From assembly GCF_000738675.1 (NCBI RefSeq), contig NZ_JPUX01000002.1, positions 1-64,000 on the forward strand: a DNA stretch of 64,000 bases. The letters run 5' to 3'. Shown piece by piece: positions 9,153 through 19,950 of the stretch (position 1 is its first letter; each line of letters starts with the position of its first letter). This DNA comes from Serratia nematodiphila DZ0503SBS1. GTDB taxonomy: Bacteria > Pseudomonadota > Gammaproteobacteria > Enterobacterales > Enterobacteriaceae. A program made the position numbers and the translations under genes. Below the pieces are notes generated by a model. The model did no database searches. It saw nothing but the letters and a program-made list of their open reading frames with translations, and was not told the origin of the DNA.

Positions 9153-10736
9153 ATGGAATGGATCGCTGATCCAACAATTTGGGCCGGCCTGGCCACTTTG
9201 GTCGTGCTGGAAATCGTGCTGGGTATAGACAACCTTGTCTTCATCGCCATTCTGGCGGACAAATTACCAAAACAACAAAGAGATAAGGCCCGTGTCGTCG
9301 GTTTATTGCTGGCGCTGGTCATGCGTCTGGCGCTGCTCGCCTCCATCTCGTGGCTGGCGACGCTGACCAAACCGATGTTCATCGTCGCGGAGCACCCCTT
9401 CAGCGGCCGCGATCTGATCATGCTGGTCGGCGGGATATTCCTGCTGTTCAAAGCCACCATGGAGCTCAATGAGCGGCTGGAAGGCAAGGACGAAGAGCAG
9501 CACGGCGCGCGCAAAGGCGCACGTTTCTGGCCGGTCGTGGCGCAGATCGTGGTGCTGGACGCCGTTTTCTCGCTCGACTCGGTGATCACCGCGGTGGGGA
9601 TGGTCGATCACCTGGCGGTGATGATGATCGCGGTCTGTATCGCCATCGGTCTGATGCTGCTGGCCAGCAAACCGCTGACGCGCTTCGTCAACGCGCACCC
9701 GACTATCGTTATCCTGTGCCTGAGTTTCCTGCTGATGATTGGCTTTAGCCTGGTGGCGGAGGGCTTCGGCTATCACATTCCTAAAGGCTACCTCTACGCG
9801 GCGATCGGCTTCTCGGTCATGATCGAAGCGCTGAACCAGCTGGCGCAGTTCAACCGCCGTCGCTTCCTGTCGAAGGTCCGGCCACTACGTGAACGCACCG
9901 CCGAAGCGGTGCTGCGCATGCTGAGCGGCAAACATGAAGAAGCGGAAGTCGACAGCCATTCCGCCAACCTGCTGGCGGACAGCGACAGCGAAAACGGCGA
10001 GATCTTCAATCAGCAAGAGCGGCGCATGATCGAACGCGTACTCGGCATGGCGCAGCGCACGGTCAGTAGCATCATGACCTCGCGTCACGACGTCGAATAC
10101 CTTGAGCTGAACGATCCGCAGGAAAAGCTGACGCAGTTGCTGGAACGTAATCAGCACACGCGCATCGTGGTGGTGGAAAGCAGCGCCAGCGACGAACCGC
10201 TGGGCGTGATCCACACCATCGACGTTCTCAAACAGCAACTGGCACAGGCGCCGCTGGATCTGCGTGCGCTGATACGCCAACCGTTGATCTTCCCGGAGCA
10301 GCTCACGCTGTTAAGCGCCCTGGAGCAATTCCGCCAGGCGCAGACGCACTTCGCCTTCGTGGTCGATGAGTTCGGCTCCGTCGAAGGCGTCGTCACCCTG
10401 ACGGACGTGATGGAAACCATCGCCGGCAACCTGCCGGAGGCCGGTGAAGAGGTGGACGCACGCCACGACATTCAGCAAAACGAGGACGGCAGCTGGATCG
10501 CCAACGGCTATATGCCGCTGGAAGATCTGGTGTTGTACCTGCCGATGCCGCTGGAAGAAAAGCGCGAATACCATACGCTGGCGGGGCTGTTGATGGAACA
10601 CAGCCAGCGCGTGCCGCAAGAAGGAGAACAAATCAAGATCGGTGACTACCTGTTCGAACCATTGGAGGTCAACAGCCACCGCATCCTGAAAGTGAAGATC
10701 ACCCCGCCTCCTCCACCGGAGGAGTACGAGGTTTAA
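9153..10736 (+). CDS. yegH: YegH, TerC-family membrane protein with CBS and CorC domains
   Basis: A 527-residue protein, the same length as E. coli YegH and sharing its start MEWIADP. The N-terminal half is a TerC-type membrane domain with acidic intramembrane motifs [11 protein letters not shown] and [19 protein letters not shown] pair follows (about residues 300-425), then a C-terminal CorC/HlyC transporter-associated domain. A metal ion or envelope-related transport role is inferred from the family; none is proven for YegH. It also borders wza in E. coli, so the capsule-yegH junction is conserved. Confidence 0.92.
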   Translation: MEWIADPTIWAGLATLVVLEIVLGIDNLVFIAILADKLPKQQRDKARVVGLLLALVMRLALLASISWLATLTKPMFIVAEHPFSGRDLIMLVGGIFLLFKATMELNERLEGKDEEQHGARKGARFWPVVAQIVVLDAVFSLDSVITAVGMVDHLAVMMIAVCIAIGLMLLASKPLTRFVNAHPTIVILCLSFLLMIGFSLVAEGFGYHIPKGYLYAAIGFSVMIEALNQLAQFNRRRFLSKVRPLRERTAEAVLRMLSGKHEEAEVDSHSANLLADSDSENGEIFNQQERRMIERVLGMAQRTVSSIMTSRHDVEYLELNDPQEKLTQLLERNQHTRIVVVESSASDEPLGVIHTIDVLKQQLAQAPLDLRALIRQPLIFPEQLTLLSALEQFRQAQTHFAFVVDEFGSVEGVVTLTDVMETIAGNLPEAGEEVDARHDIQQNEDGSWIANGYMPLEDLVLYLPMPLEEKREYHTLAGLLMEHSQRVPQEGEQIKIGDYLFEPLEVNSHRILKVKITPPPPPEEYEV

Positions 10737-10742
10737 CATCGA

Positions 10743-10765
10743 GGCCGGGCATCGCCCGGCCTTCC
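10743..10765. terminator. Bidirectional terminator between yegH and dcuC
   Basis: The stem GGCCGGGC/GCCCGGCC has a 3-nt loop and is followed by a T-rich run on the plus strand. It lies between the 3' ends of convergent yegH and dcuC and probably serves both. Confidence 0.8.
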
Positions 10766-10766
10766 T

Positions 10767-12119
10767 TTACTGGGGAACCAGCAGCTCCGTCGCCACAATC
10801 ACCACCACCAACCCGACAATTACCGGCACTGAAGTACGCTTCACCACATCAAACGGCGAGATTTTCGCCATGCCGGAGACCGCCACCACCACGCCGGAAA
10901 CCGGCGACAGCGTACGGCCGAGATTCGAGGCCTGCAGCATCGGGATCACCAGATAGGCAGGATTCACGCCCATCTGTGCCGCCAGTTTCGGGATCAGTTC
11001 GACAAACGCATAGAACGGCGCATTGCCGGAGCCGGTTGTCATGGCCGCCAGCATGGTGATCACCACCAACACCAGCATCATGATCAAACCGCCGGTACCG
11101 AACGACTGCGCCAACCCGATCAACCCGCTGATAAAGCCGACGGTGCTCAACCCTTGCGCGAAGACACCCGCGGCCACCAACAGCATCACCACGCTGGCGA
11201 AAGCGTCCGCCATACCGCGATACGCCACTTCCAGGCCGCTGAATACCTGTTTGGCGCTGAAGCTGCGCACAAACTCGATCGCTGCCGCCAACAGTATGCA
11301 CCCTACCAGCACGGTAATAATGTGCAGTTCCGGCCCCCATTTACCGTCGAAGATCAGCACGCCGAGGATCGGCGTAAACGGCAATATCGCGTAGAACCCC
11401 GGCGCATGGGTTTTGATCTCGCTGACGTCCATAATGTGGTGCTGTTCATCACTCTTCTTATCGAGATAACGCTGCCAGAAAAAGTGCGCTACGGCCATGC
11501 AGACGATGGCGGCAATCGAGATAGGCAGCGTGGTTTTGAACGCGAAGTCCACCAGCGGCATTTCCGCCGCCTTGGCTGCCAGTACCACGTCGCCGGAAGT
11601 CGGCGCCAGGATAATCGCCGCCGGCGAAGCGCAAATGGCCGCAGCGGCGCCGCGGCTAATGCCAACGTTCACCATCAATGGGAACAGCGTCGCCATCAGC
11701 AATACGCCGAGTCCAGTAGCGGAAGAGACCGCCAATGACATCAGGCAAGCGACAAAATAGGCCGCCACCATCAGCAGATAAGGCGAATTGATCATCTGCA
11801 ATGGGCGCGAGGCCAGCTTGACGACCACGTCGTTGGCGCCGATATGCGTCATATAGGCGGCGAAACCGCACAGCATCATGATCATCATGCCCAGATCGCC
11901 GCCGCGGCTCATCAGCAAAATCTTGACGTACTCGATCATATCGGTCGCGCGCCAGCCGGTAGATGCGGCGCCGGACGGCAACAGCGTTTTCCCCATCAGG
12001 GCGCTGATGCCAAGCAGCAGCAGCCCTCCCACCATCAAGACGCCCGTGGCGGAATACCCTTTGATGATGTAACGGCCCACGCCCGCCGCCACCGCCGCGC
12101 CAATAAGAAGCTCTATCAT
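10767..12119 (-). CDS. dcuC: DcuC anaerobic C4-dicarboxylate carrier
   Basis: A 450-residue inner-membrane protein with about twelve hydrophobic segments, nearly collinear with E. coli DcuC. Shared blocks include EYVKILLMSRGGDLGMMIMMLCGF and ICASPAAIILAPTSGDV (each only partly cited here). It should export succinate during fumarate respiration or fermentation and exchange C4-dicarboxylates. It is slightly shorter than E. coli DcuC at the C-terminus. A degenerate FNR-like half-site pair lies about 100 nt upstream but does not align with a clear -10, so anaerobic control is expected from the family, not shown here. Confidence 0.94.
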   Translation of the reverse strand: MIELLIGAAVAAGVGRYIIKGYSATGVLMVGGLLLLGISALMGKTLLPSGAASTGWRATDMIEYVKILLMSRGGDLGMMIMMLCGFAAYMTHIGANDVVVKLASRPLQMINSPYLLMVAAYFVACLMSLAVSSATGLGVLLMATLFPLMVNVGISRGAAAAICASPAAIILAPTSGDVVLAAKAAEMPLVDFAFKTTLPISIAAIVCMAVAHFFWQRYLDKKSDEQHHIMDVSEIKTHAPGFYAILPFTPILGVLIFDGKWGPELHIITVLVGCILLAAAIEFVRSFSAKQVFSGLEVAYRGMADAFASVVMLLVAAGVFAQGLSTVGFISGLIGLAQSFGTGGLIMMLVLVVITMLAAMTTGSGNAPFYAFVELIPKLAAQMGVNPAYLVIPMLQASNLGRTLSPVSGVVVAVSGMAKISPFDVVKRTSVPVIVGLVVVIVATELLVPQ

Positions 12120-12257
12120 GTTTCCTCAACTCGTCATTTTTTCGCGCTTAGGCGCATAGTCATAGCAGAATGCGCCCTTACTCTGCACAAATTGAGCGCG
12201 GGTCTTCATGACCTTCATCAAGGTAACGGAGGGAAATTATCGCGGGAAACGTCGATA

Positions 12258-12288
12258 CTGACGCGGGCCGCAAGACGGCCCGCGTCAG
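12258..12288 (-). terminator. Strong hairpin after asmA
   Basis: A perfect 13-bp stem (CTGACGCGGGCCG with its complement) and a 5-nt loop, 6 nt after the asmA stop. No U-run follows in the direction of asmA, so it may stabilise the mRNA end or act with Rho. Confidence 0.6.
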
Positions 12289-12294
12289 GAGGGA

Positions 12295-14127
12295 TTACAG
12301 CTTGTCGAGCAGCTTTTTCAGATCCTGACCCTCGCGCGAATCCTTGTTCTTTTCAGCCCATTTGTTCAGCGCATCTTTGGCCCGATCGTGCAGCGTTTTA
12401 CGCAGCACCTGATCGACCTGCAGTTGGTAATTCAGCTGTTGCCAAGGCCCATAGACCCGCAGCGGGATCGGCGTTTTTTGCAGTTGCTCGATCAGTTCGC
12501 CGCGCCCTTGCCAACCGCCAGTGACGCGCACATTAAGCGCCATATCGCACTGTTTTCCCGGCATATCGATACTGCCGGCGCCGGTCAGCGCCAGCAACGG
12601 CGAATCCGCCGTCAGGCTGCTGAGCTTGACAGTGCCTTGGCTCAGGCTGGCCCGCGCCGAGACGCTTTTGACTTCGGTATAGCGCTGATAGCTGTCTTGC
12701 CCGCGCACGCTGTTATCGTTGCGCGCCACCGCCTGTTGGATCAATTGCTGAATGTTCAGGCCGTGCAGCTGCGCATCCTGCATCGCCAGCTGCGCCGTAC
12801 CGCTCCAACGGTGCTCAAATGACTCTGAAGAAAGACGATCGCCGGTCAAATCCCCTTTCATGCTGAATTTTCCGGTCAGCATCTGCGGCATCTCGAAGGC
12901 TTTGAGCACCGCGCCGAGCTCAACCTGGTTCAGGGTCGGCTGCACGTTTATCACCGGTTTATTGCCGCGTGCGTCGAGCGATCCCGGCAAAGAGAAATCA
13001 CCGCCGGCCAATTGCCCGGCAAGTTTATGCAGCGTCAGCAGGCCGCGTTGATTATCTGCCGCGACGGCTAACTGGGTAACGTTCATACCGCGGTAGGTCA
13101 ACTGCGCCGCCTGCAGATTCAACTGTGCATTGAAATCGCGCAGCGCCTCCAGGTTCTGCTGCCGATCGTCGACCTGGCTGGCGATCACCGGCGCGGCGGT
13201 CACGGCGGGCTGTTCGGCGGTATTGGTGCTGGATTGCCAACCGGAAAGCGCGTCAAGATCGAGATTAGCCGAATTCAGGTTCACCACATAGCCGGGCACC
13301 GCTCCCAGGCTGGCGCTGATATCGCCGGTCAACTGGCTGTTATTGGCGCTGACGTTCAGTTGGGTGACGGCAATGTGCGCCGGCGTCTGTTGATAGACCA
13401 CCTGAGCATTCCCCTCGCCTTGAATACCGCCGTTCGGAATATCCGCTCCCACCAATTGGTAATTGAACTGGGTCACCTTGGCGCCGATCTGGTGCGGGAA
13501 CTGCTGCAGATCGATATCGGCCGCCATGCTGAAGGCCAGGTCGCGCTGATCGCGGTTGACCCGGCTGGAAATGTCCAGCTGCGCCTGCCGTTTCTCCGTT
13601 TGCTGCAGGGTAAGATTGATGTCCCGGACATTGATTTGCGCGTTGTCGGCGCGCTGCCAAATCAGCAAGCTGTCCACGACGCGCAAGTTATCGATGTCGA
13701 ACTTCCAGGCCGTGTCTGCCGCATCAGCGCCGCTGCCGGCCGGCGCAATCGGGGCGTCCACTTGCGAGTGCTCTTCACTGTCGGGCGTGAGGCGAATGAC
13801 GGCATTTTTCAACATCACCTGTTTCACAAACAGCTGATGCGACAGCAGCGGCAACAGTTTGACGTCAAGGCGCATGTTTTCCGCGCTCACCACCGGCGCC
13901 TTGGCGCCCGGCGCGGTCAGCGTCATGCGCCCGGCCAAAATACTGAGCTGCGGCCAGATATGCCAACGCAGGTCGCCTTCAAGCGTTAGCTGGTAGCCGC
14001 TCTTCTGCTCGACCTTTTTGACCATGTAACCGCGAAAATCATTCGGATTGACCAGCAGTACCAGCGCGGACATTCCCGCCACCACGACCACCAGTAAAAT
14101 CGCCAATGTCGTCAGTAATCTTCTCAT
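12295..14127 (-). CDS. asmA: AsmA, AsmA-like inner-membrane anchored envelope protein
   Basis: A 610-residue protein close to the E. coli AsmA length. It has one N-terminal membrane anchor (about residues 5-27), then a long periplasmic beta-rich region of the bridge-like lipid-transfer type, and the conserved C-terminal AsmA domain. E. coli AsmA affects outer-membrane protein assembly and phospholipid transport between membranes. It is the third gene of a udk-dcd-asmA run on the minus strand, the same order as in E. coli. The dcd-asmA gap is 44 bp, so co-transcription is likely. Confidence 0.94.
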   Translation of the reverse strand: MRRLLTTLAILLVVVVAGMSALVLLVNPNDFRGYMVKKVEQKSGYQLTLEGDLRWHIWPQLSILAGRMTLTAPGAKAPVVSAENMRLDVKLLPLLSHQLFVKQVMLKNAVIRLTPDSEEHSQVDAPIAPAGSGADAADTAWKFDIDNLRVVDSLLIWQRADNAQINVRDINLTLQQTEKRQAQLDISSRVNRDQRDLAFSMAADIDLQQFPHQIGAKVTQFNYQLVGADIPNGGIQGEGNAQVVYQQTPAHIAVTQLNVSANNSQLTGDISASLGAVPGYVVNLNSANLDLDALSGWQSSTNTAEQPAVTAAPVIASQVDDRQQNLEALRDFNAQLNLQAAQLTYRGMNVTQLAVAADNQRGLLTLHKLAGQLAGGDFSLPGSLDARGNKPVINVQPTLNQVELGAVLKAFEMPQMLTGKFSMKGDLTGDRLSSESFEHRWSGTAQLAMQDAQLHGLNIQQLIQQAVARNDNSVRGQDSYQRYTEVKSVSARASLSQGTVKLSSLTADSPLLALTGAGSIDMPGKQCDMALNVRVTGGWQGRGELIEQLQKTPIPLRVYGPWQQLNYQLQVDQVLRKTLHDRAKDALNKWAEKNKDSREGQDLKKLLDKL

Positions 14128-14171
14128 GCCACCCTCTTGTCAGCGCCACACCGACGGTGCATCTCGCGCCG

Positions 14172-14753
14172 TTAGTCCTTGTCGATTCGACTGGCTACTG
14201 CGCCCTGCTGATCGCGATATTTTGCGTCCTGCCGGCTGTTATATGGCCGGGCCGCCGGGCCGGACAACGGCTCAAAGCTCAAGGCGCCAATCAGCATCCC
14301 CGGCCGCAGCGCCAGCGGCAGCTTGCCGGAGTTGTAAAACTCCAGCACGATGCGCCCGTGCCAGCCCGGATCGATCCGGTGCGCGGTGACGTGCACCATC
14401 AGCCCCAGACGCGCCAGAGAAGAACGGCCGTCGAGCCAACCCACGAGATCGTTCGGCAGCGTCACGGATTCGAACGTCACCGCCAGGGCCAGTTCGCCGG
14501 GATGAAGGAAGAACGCCTCGCCTTCCGGCAGGACAATCTCGTCGCTCATCACGCGATCCAGCGCGGCGCTGACTTCATCTTTCGGCCCGCTGAGATCGAT
14601 AAACGGCGCGGTATGGCCGCGGAACACGCGGAACTGATTGCCCAAACGGACATCTACTGTGGCCCCGTTGATGCGTTCGAGCGGTGGGCGCGGCGAAATC
14701 ACCAGTTTCTCGCTATCCAGCCAGGCTTCTATATCGCGGTCGCACAGTCTCAT
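14172..14753 (-). CDS. dcd: dCTP deaminase
   Basis: A 193-residue enzyme, exactly the E. coli length when begun at MRLCDRDIE. An upstream ATG would add six residues without family support. It deaminates dCTP to dUTP, the main source of dUMP for thymidylate synthesis. The conserved core [16 protein letters not shown] and the [15 protein letters not shown] block carry the catalytic glutamate and arginine. It lies between udk and asmA, grouping two pyrimidine enzymes. Confidence 0.96.
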   Translation of the reverse strand: MRLCDRDIEAWLDSEKLVISPRPPLERINGATVDVRLGNQFRVFRGHTAPFIDLSGPKDEVSAALDRVMSDEIVLPEGEAFFLHPGELALAVTFESVTLPNDLVGWLDGRSSLARLGLMVHVTAHRIDPGWHGRIVLEFYNSGKLPLALRPGMLIGALSFEPLSGPAARPYNSRQDAKYRDQQGAVASRIDKD

Positions 14754-14843
14754 GTCTTTCTTCTCCATCAAAACGCGTAACTAAACAAAAATTGCCACAC
14801 AACGGGCGAAAGGTCTACGCCAGGGTGCAAATAGTTGGCCGTC

Positions 14844-14867
14844 GGCCGGAAATGCGCATTTCCGGCC
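14844..14867. terminator. 24-bp perfect palindrome between udk and dcd
   Basis: GGCCGGAAATGC is followed directly by its complement, 12 nt past the udk stop. As RNA it forms a long stem with a small loop. There is no U-run, so partial termination or mRNA processing between udk and dcd is more likely than full termination. Confidence 0.55.
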
Positions 14868-14878
14868 ATTAAGCGGCA

Positions 14879-15520
14879 TTATTCAAAGAATTGGCTGATT
14901 TTGGCTTTCAGAATATCGATCGCGATGCGGTTTTTGCCGCCGCGCGGAACGATGATATCGGCGTATTGTTTGGAAGGTTCGATAAACTGCAGGAACATCG
15001 GGCGCACGGTCTTCTGGTATTGCGCCATCACCGAATCCATCGAGCGGCCGCGCTCGTTGACGTCGCGCTTCATGCGGCGCATCAGGCAGATATCCAGCGG
15101 CGTGTCGACGAAGATCGAGAAGTTCATCTCCTGGCGCAAACGGATATCCGTCAGCAGCAAGATCCCTTCCAGAATGATCACTTTTTTAGGTTCCAGGTGG
15201 ACGGTTTCTTTCTTGCGCGTGTGTTCGGTGTAGCTGTACAGCGGCAGCTCGATCGCCTTACCGGCCTTCAGCATCTGCAGATGCTGGAACAGCAGGTTGT
15301 GATCCATGGCGCTCGGGTGGTCATAGTTGGTTTTGACCCGTTCTTCCATGGTCAGGTGAGTCTGGTCTTTATAGTAACTGTCTTCTGGAATAACGCCGAT
15401 GTGCTCATCGCCGACTTGCTCGCGGAGTTCGCGGTACAACGTGCTGGCGATAAGGCTTTTTCCGGAGGCAGATGCGCCAGCTATACCAATAATGACGCAC
15501 TGATGCGGATTGTCAGTCAT
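14879..15520 (-). CDS. udk: Uridine/cytidine kinase
   Basis: A 213-residue cytoplasmic salvage enzyme that phosphorylates uridine and cytidine to UMP and CMP. The Walker A motif GASASGKS lies at about residues 14-21, followed by the PEDSYYKD substrate loop and [10 protein letters not shown]. Length equals E. coli Udk. A 125-bp gap with a palindrome separates it from dcd. The upstream gap to the divergent PAP2-like gene (231 bp) holds its promoter, which was not resolved. Confidence 0.96.
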   Translation of the reverse strand: MTDNPHQCVIIGIAGASASGKSLIASTLYRELREQVGDEHIGVIPEDSYYKDQTHLTMEERVKTNYDHPSAMDHNLLFQHLQMLKAGKAIELPLYSYTEHTRKKETVHLEPKKVIILEGILLLTDIRLRQEMNFSIFVDTPLDICLMRRMKRDVNERGRSMDSVMAQYQKTVRPMFLQFIEPSKQYADIIVPRGGKNRIAIDILKAKISQFFE

Positions 15521-15751
15521 AAAATTAAAGACCTGATTTCATAGTGTGAAGGGGGGAACTAAAACGCGACAATTATAGGGAGTCGCCGGGGATTGCGCCA
15601 CTGTATATTGCGCGGCGGCGGGCGAATTCGGGCTACCACGCCACGGGCACGCGGCATTTTAAGAATCTCGCGGCTAGGGCAACGCACCGTAACGGGTTAC
15701 ACTCCCCGGCGCTGACTTTTGCTCCCCGCCCCCCTTTCATCGGAGATTGAT

Positions 15752-16381
15752 GTGCTGGATTGGTATTTTCTGACTTTTTTCGGCGACAGCATGTTGCTGC
15801 TGCCCTGCGCGCTGATTCTGTTTTTATTGCTGCTCATGTCTCCCGCCACCCGCGCGGCGGGTTGGCAGTGGGCGCTGATCTTCGGGTTCACCGGCGGGGT
15901 GGTCTGCCTGTCCAAACTGGCCTTTATGGGCTGGGGCATCGGCAGCGAGCGCTATGATTTCACCGGATTCAGCGGTCATTCCGCCCTCGCGGCCAGCATC
16001 TGGCCGCCACTGCTGTGGACGTTGACCGGCCGATTTTCCCACCCGATACGTAGCATCGCTTTGCTGACCGGGTGGATATTGCCTTTCGCCATCGGCGTTT
16101 CGCGGCTGGAAATTCGCGTGCATTCGGTATCCGAGGTGATCAGCGGGCTGATTTTAGGCTACCTGGCCAGCGCCCTGTTCCTGCGGTTGCAGCGGAGCAA
16201 AACGCGCCCGCATCTCTCCTGGTCACACTTCGCCATCGCGCTGGCCTTGCCGTTGGCGCTGATGGGGCAGCGGCAGCCGGCCCCCACCCAGGGATTGTTG
16301 GAGCATATCGCCAAAACGCTGGCGCAGATCGAACGCCCTTATACCCGTGCCGACCTGCACAAGCCTACCCCTATCCGATAA
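15752..16381 (+). CDS. PAP2-superfamily-like integral membrane protein
   Basis: A 209-residue protein with about five or six membrane segments. It has FSGHSALAAS, matching the PAP2 signature-2 SGH, and SRLEIRVHSVSEVISG, matching signature 3 with the usual aspartate replaced by glutamate. Signature 1 (KX6RP) is not evident. It is probably a lipid-phosphate or undecaprenyl-pyrophosphate type phosphatase, or a degenerate relative. A GTG start at 15752 is chosen because GGAG precedes it by 6 nt and the sequence upstream lacks a ribosome site. It is divergent from udk and convergent with mrp. Confidence 0.72.
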   Translation: MLDWYFLTFFGDSMLLLPCALILFLLLLMSPATRAAGWQWALIFGFTGGVVCLSKLAFMGWGIGSERYDFTGFSGHSALAASIWPPLLWTLTGRFSHPIRSIALLTGWILPFAIGVSRLEIRVHSVSEVISGLILGYLASALFLRLQRSKTRPHLSWSHFAIALALPLALMGQRQPAPTQGLLEHIAKTLAQIERPYTRADLHKPTPIR

Positions 16382-16384
16382 AAA

Positions 16385-16410
16385 AACCCGGCGCTTAAGC
16401 CGGGTTCTTT
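16385..16410. terminator. Bidirectional terminator between the PAP2-like gene and mrp
   Basis: Stem AACCCGGC/GCCGGGTT with a 6-nt loop, A-run on the left and T-rich on the right, between two convergent 3' ends. Confidence 0.85.
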
Positions 16411-16426
16411 CACTGCCGCAAACAGA

Positions 16427-17539
16427 TTACAGCGCGCGGAAGGCAATCTCCGTCGGGATCGCTTCACCCTGCCAATACATCTGCGCCGCCACACGGCCGG
16501 CCAGTTGACGATACATGTCGGCGAATTCGCTGTCCGGACGGCTGATCACCGTCGGCGTACCGCGATCCAGGTCTTCGCGCAGCGAGATATGCAGCGGCAT
16601 CTGCCCCAGCAGACGGCTGTTATATTTCTGCACCAACTTCTCGGCGCCGCCGGTGCCAAAGATCGGCTCATGGTGGCCGCAGTTACTGCAGATGTGCACG
16701 CTCATATTTTCCACGATGCCCAGCACCGGCACATGCACTTTCTCGAACATCACGATGCCCTTGGCGGCATCCAGCAGGGCGATATCCTGAGGCGTGGTGA
16801 CCACCAGCGCGCCGGTCACCGGAATGTTCTGCGACAGCGTCAGCTGGATGTCGCCGGTGCCCGGCGGCATGTCCAGCACCAGATAATCCAGATCCGGCCA
16901 CAGCGTATCCTGCAGCAGCTGCATCAGCGCCTTGCTGGCCATCGGGCCGCGCCACACCATGGCGTTGTCGTCGGTCACCAGATAACCGATGGAGTTGGTC
17001 GCCAGGCCGTGCGCCATGATCGGCGCCATGTGCTGCCCGTCCGGCGAAGTCGGCCGCTCATGTTCGGTGCCCAGCATATTGGGGATCGACGGGCCATAAA
17101 TGTCGGCATCCAGAATGCCGACCTTGGCGCCTTCGGCGGCCAGCGCCAACGCCAGGTTGACGGCAGTGCTGGATTTCCCCACCCCGCCTTTGCCGGAGCT
17201 GACGGCGATGATGTTGCGCACGCCTTTGATCCCGGCCTGGCCGTTGGCGCGTTTCAGCGTCGTGATATCGTGTTTCAGCTTCCAGTCGATGGCGGCGGCG
17301 CCGGTCACGCGCAACAGCTCAGGGCCGACGCTCGCCTGCAGCGCTTCAAAACCGCTCTGCCAGGCAAACGGCATCGTCAGTTCGATATGCAGTACGTCGT
17401 CCAATAATGCGCAGTGATGAATAGCCTTCAGCGCAGTCAGGTTGTTTTTCAACGTCGGGTGTTCAAAGGCGGCCAGTACACCGGTCACCAGGGCGCGCAG
17501 AACTTCGGGGTTGGTCTGCTCAGGGGATTTTGCGTTCAT
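16427..17539 (-). CDS. apbC: ApbC/Mrp iron-sulfur cluster carrier ATPase
   Basis: A 370-residue P-loop protein that carries Fe-S clusters to target apoproteins. An N-terminal DUF59-like domain is followed by the deviant Walker A GKGGVGKSS (about residues 117-125), the ILDADIYGPS motif and the cluster-binding CSNC pair (about 283-286). The start at 17539 fits an AAGGAG site 6 nt before it and the E. coli Mrp length of 369. The frame stays open further upstream, into metG, but without family support. It is divergent from metG, as in E. coli. Confidence 0.95.
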   Translation of the reverse strand: MNAKSPEQTNPEVLRALVTGVLAAFEHPTLKNNLTALKAIHHCALLDDVLHIELTMPFAWQSGFEALQASVGPELLRVTGAAAIDWKLKHDITTLKRANGQAGIKGVRNIIAVSSGKGGVGKSSTAVNLALALAAEGAKVGILDADIYGPSIPNMLGTEHERPTSPDGQHMAPIMAHGLATNSIGYLVTDDNAMVWRGPMASKALMQLLQDTLWPDLDYLVLDMPPGTGDIQLTLSQNIPVTGALVVTTPQDIALLDAAKGIVMFEKVHVPVLGIVENMSVHICSNCGHHEPIFGTGGAEKLVQKYNSRLLGQMPLHISLREDLDRGTPTVISRPDSEFADMYRQLAGRVAAQMYWQGEAIPTEIAFRAL

Positions 17540-17698
17540 CCCGGCTCCTTGATTTTGAATGAGTCGCTTCCGGCTAAGCATATCAGAACTGCCCGGTAGC
17601 TGGCGCGTATAACCTGTAAGAAACCGCCCTAGCAGCGAAGGGCGCGATCGGTTAACATCGAAGGCCCTTTTATTCATTACAGAAAGCAAGTTCTCACT

Positions 17699-19726
17699 AT
17701 GGCTCAAGTCGCGAAAAAATTATTGGTGACGTGCGCGCTACCGTACGCAAATGGTTCCATCCATCTCGGCCACATGCTCGAGCACATCCAGGCGGATATC
17801 TGGGTGCGTTACCAACGAATGCGCGGCCACGAAGTGCATTTCATCTGCGCGGACGACGCGCACGGCACGCCGATCATGCTGAAAGCGCAGCAACTGGGTG
17901 TGAAACCGGAAGAAATGATCGCGGAGATGAGCCAGGAGCACCAACAGGATTTCGCCGGCTTTGGCATCAGCTATGACAACTATCATTCGACCCATAGCGA
18001 TGAAAACCGTGAGCTGTCCACCCTGATTTACAGCCGCCTGAAAGAAAACGGGTTTATCAAGAACCGCACCATTTCTCAGCTGTACGATCCGGAGAAAGGC
18101 ATGTTCCTGCCGGACCGTTTCGTGAAAGGCACCTGCCCGAAATGCAAATCGCCGGATCAGTACGGCGACAACTGCGAAGTGTGCGGCGCCACCTACAGCC
18201 CGACGGAACTGATCGATCCGAAGTCCGTCGTTTCCGGCGCGACGCCGGTGATGCGCGACTCGGAGCACTTCTTCTTCGATCTGCCGGCCTTCAGCGAAAT
18301 GCTGCAGGCGTGGACGCGCTCCGGCGCGCTGCAAGAGCAGGTGGCGAACAAGATGCAGGAGTGGTTCGAATCCGGTCTGCAGCAGTGGGACATCTCCCGC
18401 GATGCGCCTTACTTCGGCTTCGAAATCCCGGATGCGCCGGGCAAATACTTCTACGTCTGGCTGGACGCGCCGATCGGCTACATGGGTTCCTTCAAGAACC
18501 TGTGCGACAAGCGCGGCGATCTGGACTTCGACGCGTTCTGGCGCAAAGACTCCACCACCGAGCTGTATCACTTTATTGGCAAGGACATCGTCTACTTCCA
18601 CAGCCTGTTCTGGCCGGCGATGCTGGAAGGCAGCAACTTCCGCAAACCGACCAACCTGTTCGTGCACGGCTACGTGACGGTGAACGGCGCCAAGATGTCC
18701 AAATCGCGCGGCACCTTCATCAAGGCCGGCACCTACCTGCAGCATCTGGACGCCGACTGCCTGCGTTATTACTACGCCGCCAAGCTCTCTTCACGCATTG
18801 ATGACATCGATCTCAATCTGGAAGACTTCGTGCAGCGCGTGAACGCCGACATCGTCAACAAGGTGGTGAACCTGGCGTCACGCAACGCCGGCTTTATCAA
18901 CAAGCGCTTCGGCGGCAAGCTGGCCGACAGCCTGGCCGATCCGGCGCTGTACCAGACCTTCGTCGACGCGGCGCAGAGCATCGCCGAAGCCTACGCCGGC
19001 CGCGAGTTCAACCGCGCGATCCGCGAAATCATGGCGCTGGCCGATCTGGCCAACCGTTACGTGGATGAGCAGGCGCCGTGGGTGGTGGCGAAGGAAGAAG
19101 GCCGCGATGCCGATCTGCAGGCCATCTGCTCGATGGGCATTAACCTGTTCCGCGTGTTGATGACTTACCTGAAGCCGGTGCTGCCTTCGCTGACCGAACG
19201 CGCCGAAGCGTTCCTCAACGCCGAGCTCAGCTGGGACGCGATCCCGCAGCCGCTGCTGGGCCATCAGGTGAACGCGTTCAAAGCGCTGTTCAACCGCATC
19301 GATCTGGACAAGGTCAACGAGATGGTCAATGCCTCGAAGGAAGACATGGCCGCCGCCAAGCCGGTGACCGGTCCATTGGCCGATGATCCCATTCAGGAAA
19401 CCATCACCTTCGACGACTTCGCCAAGGTGGACATGCGCATCGCCCTGATCAAGAGCGCCGACTTTGTCGAGGGCTCCGACAAGCTGCTGAAACTACAGCT
19501 GGATCTGGGCGGCGAATCGCGCCAAATCTTCTCCGGCATTCGCTCCGCTTACCCGGACCCGAAAGCGCTGGAAGGCCGTCTGACCATCATGGTCGCCAAC
19601 CTGGCGCCGCGCAAAATGCGCTTCGGCGTGTCAGAAGGCATGGTGATGGCGGCAGGCCCAGGCGGGAAAGAGATCTTCCTGCTGAGCCCGGACAGCGGCG
19701 CGCAGCCTGGCATGCAGGTCAAGTAA
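17699..19726 (+). CDS. metG: Methionyl-tRNA synthetase
   Basis: A 675-residue class I synthetase that charges tRNA-Met in the cytoplasm. It has the HIGH-type motif HLGH in [12 protein letters not shown] near the N-terminus and a zinc knuckle with CPKC and CEVC pairs (about residues 146-162). The KMSKS loop is at about 333-337, and a C-terminal tRNA-binding EMAP-like domain starts near residue 575. This is the full-length dimeric type. The coding sequence is GC-rich with strong codon bias. Confidence 0.98.
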   Translation: MAQVAKKLLVTCALPYANGSIHLGHMLEHIQADIWVRYQRMRGHEVHFICADDAHGTPIMLKAQQLGVKPEEMIAEMSQEHQQDFAGFGISYDNYHSTHSDENRELSTLIYSRLKENGFIKNRTISQLYDPEKGMFLPDRFVKGTCPKCKSPDQYGDNCEVCGATYSPTELIDPKSVVSGATPVMRDSEHFFFDLPAFSEMLQAWTRSGALQEQVANKMQEWFESGLQQWDISRDAPYFGFEIPDAPGKYFYVWLDAPIGYMGSFKNLCDKRGDLDFDAFWRKDSTTELYHFIGKDIVYFHSLFWPAMLEGSNFRKPTNLFVHGYVTVNGAKMSKSRGTFIKAGTYLQHLDADCLRYYYAAKLSSRIDDIDLNLEDFVQRVNADIVNKVVNLASRNAGFINKRFGGKLADSLADPALYQTFVDAAQSIAEAYAGREFNRAIREIMALADLANRYVDEQAPWVVAKEEGRDADLQAICSMGINLFRVLMTYLKPVLPSLTERAEAFLNAELSWDAIPQPLLGHQVNAFKALFNRIDLDKVNEMVNASKEDMAAAKPVTGPLADDPIQETITFDDFAKVDMRIALIKSADFVEGSDKLLKLQLDLGGESRQIFSGIRSAYPDPKALEGRLTIMVANLAPRKMRFGVSEGMVMAAGPGGKEIFLLSPDSGAQPGMQVK

Positions 19727-19750
19727 TCGCGCAGATGCGTGGCATAGGGA

Positions 19751-19780
19751 GGGTCGAGCTTGCTCGGCCCTTTTTTATTG
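19751..19780 (+). terminator. Rho-independent terminator of metG
   Basis: Stem GGGTCGAG/CTCGGCCC (one G-U pair) with a CTTG loop, followed by TTTTTT. Confidence 0.9.
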
Positions 19781-19950
19781 CCCCAACCCCCACGTTATAA
19801 GCATGAAGAAAAAGTCATAACCGCCCTGATTCCCCTGCCCGCCGCATCCGGCTATGATGCTCCGAAACCCAAAATAGACGTCCAGACAGAAAGACTGCTA
19901 TAACAGACCTTCACCGGGATCGTTTCCCTGCTTTTTTGGAGCCTATAATA

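Noticed and set aside
12210..12230. FNR site upstream of dcuC
   Set aside because: TTGAT is followed by only a partial second half, and no -10 lies at the matching distance.
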